Assembly: GCF_030068545.1 (NCBI RefSeq)
Contig: NZ_JASJOR010000033.1
Span: 1-64,000, forward strand
DNA from: Xanthocytophaga flava
GTDB lineage: Bacteria > Bacteroidota > Bacteroidia > Cytophagales > 172606-1
DNA: 64,000 nt
Reading direction: 5' to 3'
The position numbers and the translations under genes are program-made. The notes beneath the pieces are model-generated. The model saw nothing but the letters and a program-made list of their open reading frames with translations, was not told where the DNA came from and made no database searches. Position 1 is the first letter of the stretch. Every line of letters starts with the position of its first letter. Of this stretch, positions 43,866-52,370 are shown piece by piece.

Positions 43866-45212
43866 TTAGTTGGACTTTTGGACTTTGATATCCGCAAGAA
43901 TGTATGACTGTGCTCCATTTGCGATAAATGACTTGATTTTGATAGCTCCTTTGCGTCCATCCTGTGTTTCAAATAGTACAATATAGGGAGAAGAGGCATT
44001 AGTAAAGAACGCTGTCCCACTATCATTGACTTTAATAGCCAATTCCTTCAGAGGAGTATCCGTAGTCATTGTATCAAAATCGGATACTGTAAATTTTAGG
44101 GGGCTTTTCTCAATTGTATTCACAAAGGCTGTATGAGTGGCTCCCGGAATATCAGGAAAGGTAAAACCAGCGGCAGAGTCAGGGGACACAAACCTGCAGT
44201 AACTATACGAAGAATTTATTCCAAAAAAAGCCAGGTCAATCCACTTTCCATTCTCAGGGGTAATTTCATTTCTGGTAAAAACTTTCCGAAGCTTTGTTGA
44301 ATACAAGCAACCAATGGTGTTCTGAGCTGCACTCACACCCAACCTGACATCTTTCATGGTGTACAGATTAGTATTAGCTTTTACCTGAATAGTGTGTTGT
44401 ACAACCTGAGTTTGTTTGTCATTATTTGCTTCCAGAGTTATCGTATATTCTCCTGGTGAATCAAAATGAATGGAAGTATGTTGGCTGCTACTATTCGCAA
44501 TAATTCCACCCGTGCTTTTCCAGTTATACTGAAGTCCACTCCGGGTCTGATTTTCAAGGGTTGCAGTAAGTGGAGCTTCATAGTCTTCATCTTCAAATAC
44601 TGGAACAATAGTGAATTCCGTTTGTAAACTTTCCTTCAGATTGATTTTTTTTGAGTAGGAAAATGTTTCTCTGCCGTTAGTAACTCTTAATGTGATAACA
44701 TGATCACCGGGTTGATCAAAATATACAAGAGGAGGATCTCCAGCATTGGAGGTAGCAGGGATTCCACCTTCGAAAGTCCACTCATATGTCGAAGCTCCCC
44801 GACTCTTATTCCTAATCTTCACATTTGCTGGTGCAAAATCATTCACTTCTATCTGTGTTTCAAAATTTACTACAACTGCTGAATCCAATTGCAATACAAG
44901 TTCTTTAATCTGATGCTGTGTATCATTCCAGGCCTCAAGCCTGATGGTATACGTTCCTGCATTCGGATAGATAATGCGTCCAGGTTGTTTTTCAGTAGAA
45001 GTAGCAGGAGATGCACCTTCAAATGTCCATTTATAAAAGTCTGCTCCGACAGTTTTATTTGTCAGAGTAAGTTCCACCGGGACTGTGTAACTTTTTGCCG
45101 TAATGGTATACTCAAAATCTGCATTTACTGGTATTTCCTGTTCATGAAAGCATGAAAACAGACTTATGGGTATCAGTAAAATATATAACAGAAAGAAAAT
45201 TTTCTTTATCAT
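43866..45212 (-). CDS. Lipoprotein with three PKD domains
   Basis: A 448-residue lipoprotein (lipobox PISLFSC, Cys21). Three PKD-like repeats occupy about residues 30-290: FYKWTFEGASPATSTEKQPGRIIYPNAGTYTIRLEA, STYEWTFEGGIPATSNAGDPPLVYFDQPGDHVITLRV and LQYNWKSTGGIIANSSSQHTSIHFDSPGEYTITLEA. A C-terminal domain of about 150 residues is not recognised. It is likely a surface-exposed adhesive or scaffold protein acting with the downstream barrel. It follows the toxin cassettes on the same strand after a 451-base gap. Confidence 0.85.
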   Translation of the reverse strand: MIKKIFFLLYILLIPISLFSCFHEQEIPVNADFEYTITAKSYTVPVELTLTNKTVGADFYKWTFEGASPATSTEKQPGRIIYPNAGTYTIRLEAWNDTQHQIKELVLQLDSAVVVNFETQIEVNDFAPANVKIRNKSRGASTYEWTFEGGIPATSNAGDPPLVYFDQPGDHVITLRVTNGRETFSYSKKINLKESLQTEFTIVPVFEDEDYEAPLTATLENQTRSGLQYNWKSTGGIIANSSSQHTSIHFDSPGEYTITLEANNDKQTQVVQHTIQVKANTNLYTMKDVRLGVSAAQNTIGCLYSTKLRKVFTRNEITPENGKWIDLAFFGINSSYSYCRFVSPDSAAGFTFPDIPGATHTAFVNTIEKSPLKFTVSDFDTMTTDTPLKELAIKVNDSGTAFFTNASSPYIVLFETQDGRKGAIKIKSFIANGAQSYILADIKVQKSN

Positions 45213-45663
45213 GCTGTCTGTTAAAGAAGATAACCTATCTTCAAAAATCTATGCAAGATATTCAAGTAGCATCTATAGAATCCTTAAAAACGACTCCTGT
45301 TATTACGTAGTAAAGAATTGTGTCAAATTTGATGAAAATAGTTGTTGTTTTTTCTCTTGTTTTTGTATGAAATATCAGAGATGATCAATTAGTAAGTAAA
45401 AAAAAGCTCGAAAATTATTTTTAATGGGGTTACTATAGTTATTTAATGAGCTTTCTAATGATAGTCAAAAGAAATTCAGATAGTAAGAAAAGTACTCCAT
45501 TGTTACCTAAATAAAGAGATTTCTTTCATCTCCCTTATGCAAAAGATCCAGCAATGTGATTTCAATAAGTATACTGTAACTCAAGGCCTGATAGATAAGT
45601 ATCCTAATTATGTTCAAAGTGGTAATCCATTGTTGAGTGATTGGAAAACTAAATGTGTTATAA
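45213..45663. other. Intergenic gap between toxin cassettes and PKD gene
   Basis: AT-rich, without a convincing gene. A 7-bp hairpin GAAGATA...TATCTTC lies near 45224-45240. It presumably holds the promoter of the PKD/barrel pair, but no clear consensus was found. Confidence 0.35.
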
Positions 45664-46407
45664 TCAAAACAGCAATGTGTTCCTAAAGTCAAATTTTACA
45701 TGTTGTTCAAAGTCAAAGAATTCTAGTCTATTCTGATAAATCACTACTGTATTCCATCCAGGTGCAAAGTGCTGTTTTAATTCACCTTCATTGGCTAGTT
45801 GATAAATATCCTCAAATCGTTTAATCAGGTAAGGGGCTTCTTCATATGTTAGATTCTGCACAAGAAGCGAAAACTGTTTTATTCCGTGTTTTGTCGTTAC
45901 TTCGATTTGTAAAGGAAGAATATGACCATTTACAAATGGCATGATGATCACCGCTTTCTCCCATTCCTGTCCAGGAAGTAAGGCGTCTGTTATTTTAATA
46001 TCTGATTCAGAATAAAGAAAAGAAAAAGCAGCCCGCAGATCTTTCATCCGAAAGTCAATATGGGCCTGCTGATCCCAGATAAACTCACTCTCATAACGTC
46101 CATCTGGGTAAATGGTGATGGTTCCCTTGTTCCACCTGGTATTTGGATTAGATTTGGATGATTCACGATTATTTGCAAGAATTTTTGCAATGGTTTGGTC
46201 ATTATCAAATCCTCTGCCTGAACTGCCTTCTTTGGTATTAAGTGGTTGAGGATCAGGGGTTTCTTTCAGGTAGTAGAACAGGCCAATACCTCCTGCTACA
46301 TTTATAATATAGCTTGCTTTTACCCACTGCTTATTCGAAATCGGATATTTTTGATAGGAACTTATTGCACTTGCAATCAATAGATCCATATCATTTTTTG
46401 ATATCAT
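45664..46407 (-). CDS. Orphan immunity protein, type A (cassette 4)
   Basis: A 247-residue relative of the immunity proteins at 49232-49927 and 53910-54653. The last ~145 residues (from TITIYPDGRYESEFIWDQQAHIDF onward) are strongly conserved between the three; the first ~100 residues are unrelated. It is preceded by a 57-codon remnant of the toxin gene rather than by a complete toxin, so it protects against a toxin no longer encoded here or against one held by neighbours. The single-domain pattern with YPDGRYESEF and W residues recalls DUF600/YezG-type immunity proteins, but I am not sure of that. Confidence 0.75.
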   Translation of the reverse strand: MISKNDMDLLIASAISSYQKYPISNKQWVKASYIINVAGGIGLFYYLKETPDPQPLNTKEGSSGRGFDNDQTIAKILANNRESSKSNPNTRWNKGTITIYPDGRYESEFIWDQQAHIDFRMKDLRAAFSFLYSESDIKITDALLPGQEWEKAVIIMPFVNGHILPLQIEVTTKHGIKQFSLLVQNLTYEEAPYLIKRFEDIYQLANEGELKQHFAPGWNTVVIYQNRLEFFDFEQHVKFDFRNTLLF

Positions 46408-46411
46408 AGAG

Positions 46412-46582
46412 TTAGTTATATAGATAGCCTGTGAGTTGTCCAGGTAATGACTCGGCCATTGCTTTTACATCTTCCCACCTTATTTGTTTTACCTTGTTCC
46501 ATGTGTTGGATATGACATCTTTGTCAGTGGCTATATCAAGGCCAAACTGAATGAATTGCAGCTTTTCGGTTACCTCATCGAC
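46412..46582 (-). pseudogene. Remnant of the large toxin gene (cassette 4)
   Basis: Translates as VDEVTEKLQFIQFGLDIATD...SLPGQLTGYLYN and a stop, almost identical to about residues 1303-1357 of the main toxin. An in-frame TAA (46583-46585) precedes it and there is no start. It marks the recombination point at which this immunity gene was joined to toxin-gene sequence; the toxin C-terminus itself is gone. Confidence 0.85.
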
Positions 46583-46695
46583 TTAAATATAGAGGTACGG
46601 AGTTTATCTTGGATCACAGCAAAAGCACTATTACAAATAAATAGCATAATCTGTTGGCTACGCTAGTAGGAAAAGAGGAAGTAAGGAAAGAAATA

Positions 46696-47754
46696 TTACT
46701 CTCGTTCAAAGCTGTATAAGGTGCTTTTATTATCCTGTACATAAATCTGATCTTGGTTAGCTTTTATATTTACCAAGTTCAGTCCTTTTCCTTTTTCGAA
46801 TAATACCTGTGACCATATAATTTTCTGACTAACGGTATCAAACACTCCAACTTGTCTGAGCGGATTCATCGGATAGTCATTTTGATTGCCGATAAAATAG
46901 ATTAGTCCATTCTGATACACACTGCTTAGCCGAAACCACTGGCTGGAATCAATACCAGTACCTTGCCGAAATGTCTGATGCAATATACTGTTTCTATTGT
47001 TTAAGTCGATTTCAATAAAATAACAGCTTTCCAGAAAGTATATTTTCCTTTTTTCTGAATCCAGATGAGGTTGAAACAGCTGAACCTGATTGGAGTCTAA
47101 AAAGTCATTAAAGGGATAAAAATGCCAGTTTATTGCTCCCGTTTCTATATCAATTTCCAGTAGTTGGTTACCATGGCACCAACAATACAACTTAGCATCG
47201 AAAATATCTAAGAATTGACTTGTTTGTCCACTGTAATTCTGATTGGCAAAATTATACTTACATTTTTTACCTATGTCTATTTGCCAGAGTATTTTTCCTG
47301 TGTTTAAATCAAAAGAGATTAATACATTGTTTTTAGAATAGCCAAAACAAATCTCATTATACATATAACCTACTCCTATAGGACCTGTTTTAAACTTTCG
47401 AATCAACTCTTGTTTTTCAATATCAAATAGGCCTATATTCCATACCCAACTACCTTCATCATTATCAAAATACATATCATACGAACATATAGCTCTATTT
47501 TCGAATAAGCTTTTTATGGCTATTGGATATATTGGTTTGATGACTCGTTTATTAAAAACATCAAATAGCAGCTGTTCTCCACTTAAATTATTAAATTGAA
47601 TAAAGGGCTTTTTATATTCAATAAGTTGAGGTTCCACATCCTCTAGTATTTTTTCACCATCCTGATATAAGGTATTTTCTTTACAAATGAATAATGATTT
47701 ATCAAACAGATAAAAAGAGGATATTGGAGTTATAGTTTTTTCAAGCTTATACAT
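46696..47754 (-). CDS. Beta-propeller-like immunity protein, type B (cassette 3)
   Basis: A 352-residue protein whose ATG follows the toxin-cassette stop codon without a gap (TAA then ATG). The sequence shows PQQ/WD-like repeats (NVLISFDLNTGKILWQIDIG; QLLEIDIETGAINWHFYPF; VGVFDTVSQKIIWSQVLFEKG) and no signal peptide, so it is a cytoplasmic propeller. A relative of similar length sits in the same position behind cassette 1, and both end in a Y/H-x-FERE tail. Position makes it the cognate immunity protein; propeller-type immunity to a nuclease is unusual. Confidence 0.7.
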   Translation of the reverse strand: MYKLEKTITPISSFYLFDKSLFICKENTLYQDGEKILEDVEPQLIEYKKPFIQFNNLSGEQLLFDVFNKRVIKPIYPIAIKSLFENRAICSYDMYFDNDEGSWVWNIGLFDIEKQELIRKFKTGPIGVGYMYNEICFGYSKNNVLISFDLNTGKILWQIDIGKKCKYNFANQNYSGQTSQFLDIFDAKLYCWCHGNQLLEIDIETGAINWHFYPFNDFLDSNQVQLFQPHLDSEKRKIYFLESCYFIEIDLNNRNSILHQTFRQGTGIDSSQWFRLSSVYQNGLIYFIGNQNDYPMNPLRQVGVFDTVSQKIIWSQVLFEKGKGLNLVNIKANQDQIYVQDNKSTLYSFERE

Positions 47755-48963
47755 TTACTTTACATTAATAAAATTAAACAGTCGGTTATCTAATTTATCT
47801 ACCCATGAAGTAAATTCTCTCTGTGCTATATTTTTAGTAAATCCAGGCGGACGAGATGTTAATGGCCACAAATTATTTTGAAGTTCCTGATTATTCCATA
47901 TGAGATTAAACATCGCATAGTTATTTTTCTTATAGATCTCTTTAAACTTTTCCTTGACTTTTGTCTGAGTTATCTCATTACGTTGCTTGAAATAATAGCG
48001 AATCTGATCAAAGCTATTAACATTTTTCAGATACTGTTCAAACTGAGAAATAAAACTGGAAGAAGACGTTAAACTGGCAACTGTACTATAGTTTTTGGTC
48101 TCTACAAATAAATTGTCAAATTTGATATCTGTTCTGAGGTTGGATTCTTCTGCATCATCTGTATTTTCATCTAATCGCTCTTCAAATCCGATAACCGTTA
48201 AGCCTGCCAAAGGCTGGCCACTTTGTAATAAAGACATTCCATATAATCCTCCTTTTATTTTACTGCTGCTCTGCAGGGTCTCATGCAAATAAGCCCCTAC
48301 ATTACTCGTCTGTGCATGTGTGTCAACAAACCATCCCAGATTATCCAGTTCTTCTTTCAAGGTAGCTACTCCACCCCCTGTTTCTATTGCTCTGGAATGC
48401 TTCCACAAAAACTGGGTTACCACTTCATCTGCATTCAAGTAACGCTTGGCAGAAGATTCCTGATTGCCTGTCTTAATAGGCAGCATTCGGGCCAGGAAAG
48501 TTACATCATTAAAAGGCGCTTTCTGATGAAGAGTTGAAATTTTCTCAAGCAGAATAATATCTCTTTTTCGATCTGGCTTATTTGTTAAGACTTTCGCCTC
48601 ATCTATTAATTCCCAAGAGTTAACATTGTTCGCAGTTAGCTTTTCTAAGTTTTCAGCCAATAAGCTACAGTTTCCTTCACAACTGGAAAGATCCTCCTTA
48701 TTTAATACATCGAGGGCAAACAGATTGATCTGAATGCTTGTCAGATCCTTATACATTTCATCGGCAATGGCAATGAGTTGTTGATCTGTCTGTTTCTTTT
48801 GGGCACACATGGCTTTGATCGCAGCTTTAACAGTTGGATTGTTTCCAGCTTTATTTAACACCTGCATGAATTTTTCACATACGATTATATCCCTTTTCTC
48901 ACCAAGCTCACACTTATCCTGCTTCTCTTTGGTAGGCTCATCTGTAGGCAAAGGGAACGGCAC
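47755..48963 (-). CDS. Orphan toxin C-terminal cassette 3, PD-(D/E)XK-like nuclease
   Basis: An ORF of 402 codons from a GTG that is probably not a real start: the frame is open upstream through the linker EGGKLPDSKPKPGS (to about 49120), with no ATG. A cysteine-bearing pre-toxin segment (DKCELGEKRDIIVCEKF...) precedes a C-terminal domain with TDIKFDNLFVETKNYS, the D...ExK pattern of PD-(D/E)XK nucleases, ending LFNFINVK. It shares these features with cassette 1. As it stands it should be silent, becoming active only if recombined onto the N-terminal part of the main toxin gene. It is followed directly by its propeller immunity gene. Confidence 0.7.
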   Translation of the reverse strand: MPFPLPTDEPTKEKQDKCELGEKRDIIVCEKFMQVLNKAGNNPTVKAAIKAMCAQKKQTDQQLIAIADEMYKDLTSIQINLFALDVLNKEDLSSCEGNCSLLAENLEKLTANNVNSWELIDEAKVLTNKPDRKRDIILLEKISTLHQKAPFNDVTFLARMLPIKTGNQESSAKRYLNADEVVTQFLWKHSRAIETGGGVATLKEELDNLGWFVDTHAQTSNVGAYLHETLQSSSKIKGGLYGMSLLQSGQPLAGLTVIGFEERLDENTDDAEESNLRTDIKFDNLFVETKNYSTVASLTSSSSFISQFEQYLKNVNSFDQIRYYFKQRNEITQTKVKEKFKEIYKKNNYAMFNLIWNNQELQNNLWPLTSRPPGFTKNIAQREFTSWVDKLDNRLFNFINVK

Positions 48964-49683
48964 AGGAATAGGATATTGGCCAGGATCTTTGTCTGAATCT
49001 GTTTTTGGTGTTTGCTTGGGTTTTACCTGTGCATCCAGGTCTGGGGTAGTAGAACCATCTACCGTTGGGGCATCCTCCAGTGATCCAGGCTTGGGTTTGG
49101 AATCGGGTAGTTTTCCTCCTTCTGTGATAGTATAAAATAAAAAAGATCTCCTGGAAGTATTGTGAACTTACTTGTAGGAGACCTTCTAAATTACTATGGT
49201 TTTATCTCTGATTAAGCGTTAGGCTTGTCTCTCAACTCAAATCTCTCAACTCAAAATGTACATGCTCTTCGAAGTTGAATCTGTCTTGCCGATCCTGATA
49301 TATTATTACCGTATTCCATCCAGGTGCAAAGTGCTGTTTTAATTCACCTTCATTGGCTAGCTGATAAATATCCTCAAAACTTTTGATCAGGTAAGGGGCT
49401 TCCTGGTATGACAAATTCTGTACTGGGACTGAAAACTGTTTTATTCCTTGTTCGGTTGTTACTTCGATTTGTAAAGGAAGAATATGACCATTTACAAACA
49501 GTATGGTGATCACAGCTTTTTCCCATTCTTGCTCTGGAATCATGAGATCCGTGATCTTGATATCCGATTCAGAATAAATGAACGAGAAAGCAGTAGCCAT
49601 ATCCAGTAGTAGAAAGTCGATGTGTGCCTGCTGATCCCAGATAAACTCACTCTCATAACGGCCATCTGGGTAAATGGTGATGA
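48911..49683 (-). repeat. Cassette-boundary direct repeat, copy 1
   Basis: About 770 bases nearly identical to 53589-54361 (offset 4678). It covers the conserved 3' half of the type A immunity gene, the terminator and the proline-rich linker of the next cassette: shared sequence at each side of the variable regions, ideal for homologous exchange. Confidence 0.85.
49132..49185 (-). terminator. Terminator after type A immunity gene (cassette 2)
   Basis: On the minus strand AAGGTCTCCT pairs with AGGAGATCTT (one G-T), followed by a T-rich tract. It lies between the immunity gene and the linker of the next cassette. Confidence 0.65.
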
Positions 49684-49927
49684 TTCCTTTGTTGTTTTGT
49701 TGCTTTTTCTCAAATAATAACTTTAAAAGAAGATTAATCTCCTCACCAATAGGAGCATTCTCATTTAGAGTTATTTGTTTATTGTTATGGTAATAAAATG
49801 TTTGAAAACTAAATGAGGTTATTTCTGAAAACTCATATTTTGATATAATAACTTTAGCAATATCAAATTCGTTGTAGTGCTTAATAACTTTACTTACGAT
49901 ATTAGTTTCTACCTGTTGAATGGTCAT
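49232..49927 (-). CDS. Immunity protein, type A (cassette 2)
   Basis: A 231-residue cytoplasmic protein 11 bases after its toxin cassette. Its last ~145 residues (IITIYPDGRYESEFIWDQQAHIDFLLLDMATAF...) are almost identical to the immunity protein at 53910-54653, while the first ~80 residues differ completely. Its toxin differs from the main one only in the last ~50 residues, so the variable N-terminal half is the likely specificity determinant. Possible relation to DUF600/YezG immunity proteins; not certain. Confidence 0.75.
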   Translation of the reverse strand: MTIQQVETNIVSKVIKHYNEFDIAKVIISKYEFSEITSFSFQTFYYHNNKQITLNENAPIGEEINLLLKLLFEKKQQNNKGIITIYPDGRYESEFIWDQQAHIDFLLLDMATAFSFIYSESDIKITDLMIPEQEWEKAVITILFVNGHILPLQIEVTTEQGIKQFSVPVQNLSYQEAPYLIKSFEDIYQLANEGELKQHFAPGWNTVIIYQDRQDRFNFEEHVHFELRDLS

Positions 49928-49938
49928 TTTATTCGTAT

Positions 49939-50961
49939 TTAAGGATTAGGAATCTGTCTATTTTCTGGTTGATTGTTCCCATACTGAAATCTCACATCAA
50001 ATCGAAAAGGCCTTTTAGAAGTACCATTGAACTGAGGTCTTATTTGTACTTGTACTGATTGTGCTCCTACAGGAGGATTGTTATTAGGTCTACCTGTAAG
50101 CACTTGATCCCATTCATCTTCCATTCGTTTCCAAGCACCATTTCTGTTCGTTGGTCCATCTTGAGCATGATAGTTAATCAGTTCGACAGGTCCATTAAAG
50201 CGTGCTCCGACCATATGACCACCGTTGTCTCCAGTTTTTCCATCTCTATGAGATGAGCTATTGCCCAACCCTTGTAACCTCTCATCTCTTGGATAATTAG
50301 ATTTAGGAGGGGGTAATCTTTGCAGGTTAGCTTCGATCATACTCACTCTTCCATACTGGTCAATGGTATAGATTACATAGTTACTGACAAGATAGGTAGC
50401 TCCATGAAGCAGTTCGATTATATTCAGAATCTGATTGCGTTGACCGCTAGCCGTTGTTATTCCTGTACCCCCAACAGCTTCAATTCGCTTATTATCCAGT
50501 AAGGTAGCCCATAACTTCCCACCAGCATCTGTTACACTTACATTCGTTGTCCCATTCACAGTGATTGTATACTGAGGCACTTCCTTAATAGTACGCAAAT
50601 ATTCATAATTTTTTCTGAAATCCGATCCATATAATTTCTTCCAGGCTCTGACAATATCTGCATTCAATCTGGAAACATTTTTGCTCAGTGCTTCACTATC
50701 ATCTGCAAAGTAACCATTCACATCCTGTAAGAATACTTTTACTTCTGGGTTGCTATAGGAAAGAAGCAGCCCTGCCATTTCCCGTAAGACCTCATCGGAC
50801 AGGGTAATAGTAGCACAAAGTTTATTGACAGCTTCTTCTGCTTTGCCTGGGAGCATCTGTGCCTGTACAGCCTTGTCTCTAACCTGCTCATAGAGCTGGC
50901 AAATATCCTCGGATCGGGTAGTACATAGCTGACAGTTACTATTGCGAGGCTGAAGACCCAC
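49939..50961 (-). CDS. Orphan toxin C-terminal cassette 2, Endonuclease_NS_2 type
   Basis: 340 codons from a GTG; the frame is open upstream to about 51285 and includes FKQADDLAGDLTGDQLGKKFREGGKLPDS and the Pro/Asn-rich linker, but no ATG, so it is a displaced 3' copy of the main toxin gene. The pre-toxin segment (NCQLCTTRSEDICQLYEQV) and nuclease core (RDGKTGDNGGHMVGARFNGPVELINYHAQDGPTNRNGAWKRMEDEWDQVL) are nearly identical to the main toxin. The last ~50 residues diverge. Expected DNA/RNA-degrading activity if fused to a secreted N-terminus. The cognate immunity gene follows. Confidence 0.78.
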   Translation of the reverse strand: MGLQPRNSNCQLCTTRSEDICQLYEQVRDKAVQAQMLPGKAEEAVNKLCATITLSDEVLREMAGLLLSYSNPEVKVFLQDVNGYFADDSEALSKNVSRLNADIVRAWKKLYGSDFRKNYEYLRTIKEVPQYTITVNGTTNVSVTDAGGKLWATLLDNKRIEAVGGTGITTASGQRNQILNIIELLHGATYLVSNYVIYTIDQYGRVSMIEANLQRLPPPKSNYPRDERLQGLGNSSSHRDGKTGDNGGHMVGARFNGPVELINYHAQDGPTNRNGAWKRMEDEWDQVLTGRPNNNPPVGAQSVQVQIRPQFNGTSKRPFRFDVRFQYGNNQPENRQIPNP

Positions 50962-51252
50962 AATGGGAAGAACAGGTGTAGGATTGGGATTCGGGTTTGG
51001 CGTTGGATTGGGTGTAGTAGCCGGAGTGTTGGCAGGTGGATTTTGGGTAGTCGTATTCGTGCCTTGTCCACTACCTGTAGGATTACTGCCTCCCGGTGTG
51101 TGATTGGGGTCTGATCCAGGCTTGGGTTTAGAATCGGGTAGTTTTCCTCCTTCTCTAAACTTTTTGCCTAACTGATCTCCTGTCAGATCACCTGCCAGAT
51201 CATCGGCTTGTTTAAAGTTAAAGACCAGCAGCAGCCACAGAGAACTACAACT

Positions 51253-51281
51253 AAAAGGGTAACATTTTTTGTTACCCTTTT
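51253..51281 (-). terminator. Terminator after type B immunity gene (cassette 1)
   Basis: A perfect 11-bp stem, AAAAGGGTAAC and GTTACCCTTTT with a 7-base loop, ending in T residues on the minus strand. It lies 19 bases after the immunity stop and just before the first toxin-derived sequence of cassette 2. Confidence 0.8.
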
Positions 51282-51299
51282 AAGGAAAGAAAAGAAATA

Positions 51300-52370
51300 T
51301 TACTCTCGTTCAAAGATATGGAGTGTTCCTTCGCTGTCAAGTACATACAATTTATTTTCAGATACTTGTGGTGCCTGATTCAGACTCCAAAACCTGCTTT
51401 GCTGGTCTGTACCCAGATTCTGATACCATTCCACTTGTAGACTTGCTCTGTTCAATACTCCTACTAGTTGGGTAAAGCCACTACTTCGGCCCTGATTTGC
51501 TGTAAAATACACATACTCTTCTGTGAATGTATGAGTCATGCCAAAGTTCCAGTCTGTATCTGCATGGCCTGTAGTGAAGTTTTTTATCCGATGGATCTGA
51601 AGTTTTGCCAGATCAAATTCCAGATAATAACGGGTGGCCAGAAAACAAACCAAACCCTGTTTCTCATCCAGATATCCATTGGTAAAGCCAGCATTGGTTA
51701 ACTCCGGATGGGTTTGTTCTATTTCGACATTAGCTACGATCTGTCCATTGGAGAGCAAAATACCTAGTAATCGTCTGCTTTCCAGGTATAACCAGAGTAT
51801 GTCATTCCAGATACCAAGTACCTGCCGAATGCTACCCATAACCTCTCCTTTCTCTGCAAATATGTAGCTGCAATAATCACTTAAATCTACCTCCCATTCG
51901 TATTCGCCATTTATAAGGGAAAGAGATCGTAACAATTGCCCCTTATTATGAATTTGCAAATATTGATTTCTAAACCTATACCCAGAACCTTTATATCTAT
52001 GCGGAAGCTCATATAAGATTTTAAACGGATTTAACTGATTTAGAACATATCGGCTTGAATATGCACCTACTCCCTCTCTTATACGATCTTTTGAAGTCAA
52101 AAAAGTATTATTCCAATAACTTGTTCCATTAAAAATTGCAGGAATAGTTATCTTTTTTTGTGTTTCAATTTCAATCAAATCAGTAAATTCTTCATGATTC
52201 AGGCATAAAAAATTATCAAAATAAAAGTATCCCCAATTATCTTTATCTATTAACCTGTTGTTATCAAAATATAATTCTCTGTCATTACTTTTAAGTTTAT
52301 AGGAAAGTAAGTTTTTATTTACTTTGAAAGTATCTACAGCTTCTATTTTTCCTCTAAGTATGTAGTTCAT
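51300..52370 (-). CDS. Beta-propeller-like immunity protein, type B (cassette 1)
   Basis: A 356-residue cytoplasmic protein overlapping its toxin cassette by the ATGA junction, so it is translationally coupled. Repeats such as GQIVANVEIEQ, YLEFDLAKLQIHRIKNFTTGH and LVGVLNRASLQVEWYQNLG suggest a PQQ/WD-like propeller. It is related in length, plan and C-terminal tail (GTLHIFERE) to the protein at 46696-47754. The immunity role is inferred from position and repetition of the pairing. Confidence 0.7.
   Translation of the reverse strand: MNYILRGKIEAVDTFKVNKNLLSYKLKSNDRELYFDNNRLIDKDNWGYFYFDNFLCLNHEEFTDLIEIETQKKITIPAIFNGTSYWNNTFLTSKDRIREGVGAYSSRYVLNQLNPFKILYELPHRYKGSGYRFRNQYLQIHNKGQLLRSLSLINGEYEWEVDLSDYCSYIFAEKGEVMGSIRQVLGIWNDILWLYLESRRLLGILLSNGQIVANVEIEQTHPELTNAGFTNGYLDEKQGLVCFLATRYYLEFDLAKLQIHRIKNFTTGHADTDWNFGMTHTFTEEYVYFTANQGRSSGFTQLVGVLNRASLQVEWYQNLGTDQQSRFWSLNQAPQVSENKLYVLDSEGTLHIFERE

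Noticed and set aside
45166..45384. 72-codon plus-strand ORF over the PKD gene start
   Set aside because: Overlaps the PKD lipoprotein gene on the other strand and has low-complexity AT-rich composition.
45507..45692. 61-codon minus-strand ORF after the cassette 4 immunity gene
   Set aside because: Overlaps the end of the immunity gene and has no recognisable feature.
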